Made by a program: the position numbers and the translations under genes
Assembly (NCBI GenBank): GCA_002104895.1
Contig: MCFG01000417.1
Span: forward strand, 1 to 57,990
Length of the DNA stretch: 57,990 nucleotides
Direction of reading: 5' to 3'
Source: Anaeromyces robustus
Lineage: Eukaryota; Neocallimastigomycota; Neocallimastigomycetes; Neocallimastigales; Neocallimastigaceae
Part shown: piece after piece, positions 53,056 through 57,990 of the stretch
Layout: every line of letters starts with the position of its first letter
Position numbering within the stretch: position 1 is the first letter of the stretch
The notes under the pieces: model-generated
Seen by the model: the letters and a program-made list of their open reading frames with translations, nothing else
The model's database searches: none
Told to the model about the DNA's origin: nothing

Positions 53056-53925
53056 TTTACATAAATATATATATATATATTATTTAATTTTATCAATTAT
53101 AAATATATATTTGAACAATTGAAATTTTAATCAATATTTTACAATATTTTAATTATGAAAAGAAAAATTAAATAACTATAAAAAAAATTAAATAAATATA
53201 AAAAAAAAAAAAAAAGAAAAAAAAAAAGAAAATTTTTAAAAATTACTTTTATCCTATAATATTAAGAATATATTATCATTTAAAATTATAAAACTTATAA
53301 TAATTATAATAATAATTATTAAACAAATTATAATTCAATAAATTATTATAATTAATAAAATTCAAAATATGATTAGTATACACTCCAATGATAAAATATA
53401 AATTTAATTATATAATATTTTTAATTGATTTTAAAATTAATATTTTTTAATATTTCATCAAAATAAAAACAAATTTAATGATAAAAATTTAATGTTAATA
53501 CTAATATTAAATAAATATATTTTTTTATACTATAAAAAGAGAAATTAAAAAATTATTATATATTATATATTTTATATAACATATAATAATATATCTATGT
53601 AATAATTAATTTCTCAAGAAAAATTTACAAATAATTAATATTATTTATATTATTATTGTTGTTGTTGTTGTTGTAGTGGTGGTGGTGTTAATGGATTTAG
53701 ATTATGTAAATACTATTTATTAAAAATCACATTAATAATTTAATAAAATTATTAATGTGATTTTTTTATTTTTGTTATGTTAATGAAAAAATCAATCAAT
53801 AATTATGGAAACAATAGACTTTATTTACTTAATTCTTAATTATATTAAATATTTTTATAATTTGATATGAAGTATAAAACTAATTTCAATAATTTAAATA
53901 ATATCCAATTATATATAACTTTTTA

Positions 53926-55391
53926 TTTTTTTTTTTTTTTTTTTTTTTATGGCACGCAATTTGTACGTCACTTTTATTGAATTTAAATATTAAAATACAT
54001 GAATCATAAAAAAACACATAATGAAAAAAATGATACTAAAAAAATAAAAAAAAACAGTAAAATATTATAGATAATAATAAATAATACTGGAGGGAAAAAA
54101 AAGTAGTATAATAATATTTAAAAACAATAAATCCATACAAGCCCTTAATTCTAAATATAGACTTAAAGTAAAATTGATCTATCCTATTCCACTAGGGTCG
54201 GAAATAGGATCGGCATTTGCCCTACTAGGCTGTCCTACTGTGTTATCAGCATTGACGTTCCTGGAGAGGTTGTTTTTAAATTTATTGAACAATATATGTT
54301 ATCTTTTACAGACAACAGGCATGATATCATTCAATAGAGCCGCAGATTGCAACAAGAATGGGGATTTTGAATAAATACCAGATTCAGTCTGACACTTAAA
54401 CAAACATTCCCATTCCTTTTTGTATGGACTATTGTTAATTCTATCACTAAAACCATAATCCCTTCCACCAAATAAAAAAATATAAATACTATACCTATTA
54501 ACTAATTTTTTATTACCTAATATATCTATATTGCTAATACTATTAATCCTCATATTATTACTACTTATATAACCCTTAACAATATTATTAATTCTATTAT
54601 CCACACTAGGGTTATTACTGGTCCTAACTAAACTATTAAAAAGACTATCTAAAAAATAAAAAAAATTTCTATCTAGATCAGAGAAGTGATCAATACGAAG
54701 ATTTTTAAATAAGAAACAATTTATAAACCAATGATCAATTCTCTGATAACTGTCACAATGGAAGCAACATGAACAACGATTAGAACAAGAATTATTAATC
54801 ATTTTTGCAGCTTTAGCAACTCTAGCATCGATTTTATATCCACATCTTGCCCTAAGTATCCACCTAAAGCCTTTACTATATTCAGGAAATTCTAGATTAA
54901 GCTTTAAATAATTTCTTGATTCTTCAAAGTTGTACATTTTATAAGTTTTAGCATTAATTGATTTATCACTGTTCATGTCTCTGTCCCAATAGAATTCCAT
55001 AATTTCTTTAGTAGAGGATGAAATATTGTTTAATTTATCATTTAATATTTTACTTTCTTTGTCCCAAGTCCATTTTCTTGTAGTAGCAACATTATTAACT
55101 ATCTTTGAGATAATGCAGTTGGAGTCCTTCCACTTATTAAAACATCTAACCTGAGCTAAAGCACATTTACCAGAAAGTGGAGGAATATTGAGTTCTTTTG
55201 AGATGCAATAAATAGAAACAAAAGAATTAGGTTTCGAGTAGCCTAAAATCCAATAAAAACCTTTGTTAATAATTGTTTGTGTAGAACTAGTATTGTTTTT
55301 GTTAGAACCAAGCAAAGGTGCGTAATAGTAAACTTGTCCAATATCTTTTGCAGAGAATAAAGTTCTTTTAAGAGGAATAGGAATCAGATCA
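53926..55391 (-). mobile_element. LINE copy 1: 5'-truncated non-LTR retrotransposon
   Basis: Minus-strand element. The poly(A) tail is seen as poly(T) at 53926-53948, the 3' UTR is about 53949-54180, and the remainder is the C-terminal part of the ORF2-like protein. Truncation occurs after the RT core, at GATCAT (about 55391). An 11-bp duplication ATAACTTTTTA flanks it (53915-53925 and 55391-55401). Relative to copy 2, a CAA codon has become TAA (54299-54301), removing the last 35 or so codons. The long Lys run at the start of the open frame is read-through from copy 2's poly(A) tail. Dead copy. Confidence 0.92.
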
Positions 55392-55400
55392 TAACTTTTT

Positions 55401-55402
<2 letters not shown>

Positions 55403-55469
<67 letters not shown>

Positions 55470-57990
55470 GCACACAATTTGTACGTCAACTTTATTGAAT
55501 TTAAATATTAAAATACATGAATCATAAAAAAAACACATAATGAAAAAAAATGATACTAAAAAAAAATAAAAACCAGTAAAATATTATAGATAATAATAGA
55601 TAATACTGGAGGAAAAAAAGAAGTATAATAATATTTAAAAACAATAAATCCATACAGCCCTTAATTCTAAATATAGAATTAAAGTAAAATTGATCTATCC
55701 TATTCCACTAGGGTCGGAAATAGGATCGGCATTTGCCCTACTAGGCTGTCCTACTGTGTTATCAGCATTGACGTTCCTGGAGAGGTTGGTTTTAAATTTA
55801 TTGAATAATATATGTTGTCTTTTACAGACAACAGGCATGATATCATTCAATAGAGCCGCAGATCGCAACAAGAATGGGGATTTTGAATAAGTACCAGATT
55901 CAGTCTGACACTTAAACAAACATTCCCATTCCTTTTTGTATGGACTATTGTTAATTCTATCACTAAAACCATAATCTCTACCACCAATTAAAAAAATATA
56001 TATTCTATACCTATTAACTATTTTTTTACTACCTAATATATCTATATTACTTATACTATTATTACTACTTTTATAACCCTTAACAATATTATTTATTCTA
56101 TTATCCACACTAGGGTTATTACTGGTCCTAACTAAACTATTAAAAAGACTATCTAAAAAATAAAAAAAATTTCTATCTAAATCAGAGAAGTGATCAATAC
56201 GAAGATTTTTAAATAAGAAACAATTTATAAACCAATGATCAATTCTCTGATAACTGTCACAATGGAAACAACATGAACAACAATTAGGACAAGAATTATT
56301 AATCATTTTAGCAGCTTTTGCAACTCTAGCATCAATTTTATATCCACATCTTGCCCTAAGTATCCACCTAAAACCTTTGCTATATTCAGGAAATTCTAGA
56401 TTAAGCTTTAAGTAACTTCTTGATTCTTCAAAGTTGTACAATTTATAAGTTTTAGCTTTAATTGATTTATCACTGTTCATGTCTCTGTCCCAATAGAATT
56501 CCATAATTTCTTTAGTAGAGGATGAAATATTGTTTAATTTATCATTTAATATTTTACTTTCTTTGTCCCAAGTCCATTTTCTTGTTGTAGCAACATTATT
56601 AACTATCTTAGAGATAATGCAGTTGGAGTCCTTCCACTTATTAAAACATCTAACCTGAGCTAAAGCACATTTACCAGAAAGTGGAGGAATATTGAGTTCT
56701 TTTGAGATGCAATAAATAGAAACAAAAGAATTAGGTTTCGAGTAGCCTAAAATCCAATAAAAACCTTTGTTAATTATTGTTTGTGTAGAACTAGTATTGT
56801 TTTTGTTAGAACCAAGCAAAGGCGCGTAATAGGAAACTTGTCCAATAACTTTTGCAGAGAATAAAGTTCTTTTAAGAGGAATAGGAATCAGATCATTTTT
56901 TAAAAAACCCTGAATTGAAAACAAAGCCTTACTAACTTTATTTTTCATTTTACTAATAACGAATTTTAAATCTAGAGTTTTGTGAAAGGGAACACCAAGG
57001 TAAGTATAACAATCTGTTTTAGGGATTGCGATTCCTGTTAAATAAAAGGTAGGGTCCTCTCTAAGAATATATTCCGAATTTTCATGTCTAACAGCTAATG
57101 TGCCACATTTATTAATTCCAAAAGTCATCTCGTTGTCCTTAGCCCATTTACCAACTAAACGAAGAAGTTTGTTCATACGAGATCTACTAGGGGCACAAAG
57201 AACAATATCATCAGCAAATAATCCTCCACAACAATATTCAGTATCTATTTTCACACCATTATGCAGGCAATCGTTGAAGATGTCGTTGATAAACAAATTA
57301 AAAAGTATAGGAGATAAGGGACATCCTTGTCGAACTCCTTTAAGTATTCTGAAAGAATCGGAAAATTGTCCATTAATTTTAACACAAGCTTTGGAAGACA
57401 GATATAGGTTCTCCAAAAATTGAAAGCATTTTCCTTGTATACCAAGAGTATAAATTTTCGACAAGATGTTATATATGGGCACAGAATCGTAAGCTTTTTT
57501 AAGATCCAGAAAAGCTATATAAGTATCTTCCCCTTTGAATTTACGTCTTTGACAAATAGAAAGAATAGAGATATAAAGACTAATACATTCTTCCTTATTC
57601 CGAAAGCCAAATTGTTCTGGTCTGATGAATCCATGACTTATACCATATTCAGAAATTCTAGAAGCAATAATTTTCGAAAGAATCTTAATACCATTATTGA
57701 TAAGTGAGATACCACGATAGTTATCACAATTAGAAAGATCGCCTTTTTTTGGAATAGAAACAATGGATGCATTATTCCAAAAAATAGGAAAATCACCATT
57801 CCAAATACGATTAATTAAGAAACAGAAACAACTAAGACCAGCCGGAACATAGGAATCATTATTTACAGAGTCATTCGAAGAGGAATCAGGAATTAAAGCT
57901 TTATAAAATTCAATAGGGATACCATCGGGACCTGAGGCTTTAAAGTTAGGGATAGAAAGGATGGCCTTTTTGATTTCTTCAATGCTGATA
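55403..57990 (-). mobile_element. LINE copy 2: non-LTR retrotransposon, continues beyond the window
   Basis: Minus-strand element with a 64-nt poly(A) tail (poly(T) at 55403-55466), a 3' UTR of about 230 bp, and an open reverse-transcriptase frame running off the window edge. Its 3' UTR and coding end are about 95% or more identical to copy 1 by eye. Its own upstream target duplication would lie outside the window. Confidence 0.94.
55695..57990 (-). CDS. LINE reverse transcriptase (ORF2-like), 5' partial
   Basis: Open without stops from the window edge to TAG at 55695-55697, at least 764 codons. Reverse-transcriptase blocks in order: ASGPDGIP and SIPKKGDLSNCDNYRGISL near the window edge, PEQFGFR, FLDLKKAYDSV (first catalytic Asp), GVRQGCPLSPILFNLFINDI, and FADDIVL (catalytic Asp pair, about 57208-57218). 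A long thumb/connector follows, and the C-terminal CPNCCSCCFHC..HWFINC is a Cys/His zinc-knuckle typical of LINE ORF2. An endonuclease domain is expected upstream, outside the window. RT copies element RNA at a nicked target. The GTG-led start at 57482 is internal and not the true start. This copy may be active; the clade is not determined. Confidence 0.93.
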   Translation of the reverse strand, partial: ISIEEIKKAILSIPNFKASGPDGIPIEFYKALIPDSSSNDSVNNDSYVPAGLSCFCFLINRIWNGDFPIFWNNASIVSIPKKGDLSNCDNYRGISLINNGIKILSKIIASRISEYGISHGFIRPEQFGFRNKEECISLYISILSICQRRKFKGEDTYIAFLDLKKAYDSVPIYNILSKIYTLGIQGKCFQFLENLYLSSKACVKINGQFSDSFRILKGVRQGCPLSPILFNLFINDIFNDCLHNGVKIDTEYCCGGLFADDIVLCAPSRSRMNKLLRLVGKWAKDNEMTFGINKCGTLAVRHENSEYILREDPTFYLTGIAIPKTDCYTYLGVPFHKTLDLKFVISKMKNKVSKALFSIQGFLKNDLIPIPLKRTLFSAKVIGQVSYYAPLLGSNKNNTSSTQTIINKGFYWILGYSKPNSFVSIYCISKELNIPPLSGKCALAQVRCFNKWKDSNCIISKIVNNVATTRKWTWDKESKILNDKLNNISSSTKEIMEFYWDRDMNSDKSIKAKTYKLYNFEESRSYLKLNLEFPEYSKGFRWILRARCGYKIDARVAKAAKMINNSCPNCCSCCFHCDSYQRIDHWFINCFLFKNLRIDHFSDLDRNFFYFLDSLFNSLVRTSNNPSVDNRINNIVKGYKSSNNSISNIDILGSKKIVNRYRIYIFLIGGRDYGFSDRINNSPYKKEWECLFKCQTESGTYSKSPFLLRSAALLNDIMPVVCKRQHILFNKFKTNLSRNVNADNTVGQPSRANADPISDPSGIG

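Larger units (their letters stand above)
51286..53925. repeat. Segmental duplication, copy B
   Basis: Colinear with 44578-46772 (see copy A). It retains the complete small secreted gene and two (ATTT)n blocks (about 52081-52158 and 52170-52280). Its right end, ATAACTTTTTA (53915-53925), is where two LINE copies are inserted. The equivalent position in copy A (46762-46772) is uninterrupted. Confidence 0.9.

Noticed and set aside
54174-57707. Plus-strand frames of 66-107 aa across the LINE copies
   Set aside because: Antisense to the reverse-transcriptase frame; the 66-aa pair merely reflects the two LINE copies.

Overview
The window looks like nuclear DNA of an anaerobic gut fungus (Neocallimastigomycota, the Neocallimastix/Piromyces/Anaeromyces group). 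The evidence is extremely AT-rich DNA with long (AAAT)n and (AAT)n microsatellites, short AT-rich GT..AG introns, a poly-asparagine protein, ankyrin-repeat families, a tandem CotH gene, and a CE1 esterase with two cysteine-rich fungal dockerins (CBM10 type) of the kind that build fungal cellulosomes. Genus and strain cannot be read from the sequence.

Layout. 58-842: four-exon low-molecular-weight tyrosine phosphatase. 2266-4671: F-box/ankyrin-like protein with 115 Asn. 7432-8823: secreted GH114-type glycosidase. 9448-9963: intact tRNA-derived SINE with perfect 11-bp target duplications. 10822-12441 (-): ricin-B/double-dockerin/CE1 esterase. 15965-18157 (-): ankyrin protein with twelve ~39-aa repeats. 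19540-22220: type I metacaspase in seven exons. 23570-25766 (-): secreted bacterial-like PPP phosphatase in five exons. 25767-34825: about 9 kb without a convincing gene, holding a MITE-like element and decayed relics. 34826-43200: ten exons joining in frame into a 2,222-aa protein of four tandem CotH modules. 43667-45110: old LINE tail next to a broken ankyrin gene. 47492-49521 (-): secreted leucine-rich-repeat protein with three hevein-type chitin-binding domains. 51286-53925: second copy of a segmental duplication (first copy 44578-46772), carrying an intact small secreted gene that is truncated in the first copy. 53926-57990: two LINE copies in minus orientation stacked at one target site.

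Functional reading. Several products are secretory and concern surfaces or polysaccharides: GH114, CE1-dockerin, CotH array, LRR-CBM18, the PPP phosphatase and the small 165-aa protein. Only the CE1 protein carries dockerins and so is the only clear cellulosome component. The genes are widely spaced and independently oriented; there is no operon-like or pathway cluster.

The best candidate for something new is the four-module CotH gene. Modules 3 and 4 are nearly identical even in their introns. Both have also lost acidic residues at the expected kinase-type active site, which modules 1 and 2 keep. Intron-containing models were spliced by eye from GT/AG sites, reading frame and family similarity; no transcript evidence or database search was available.
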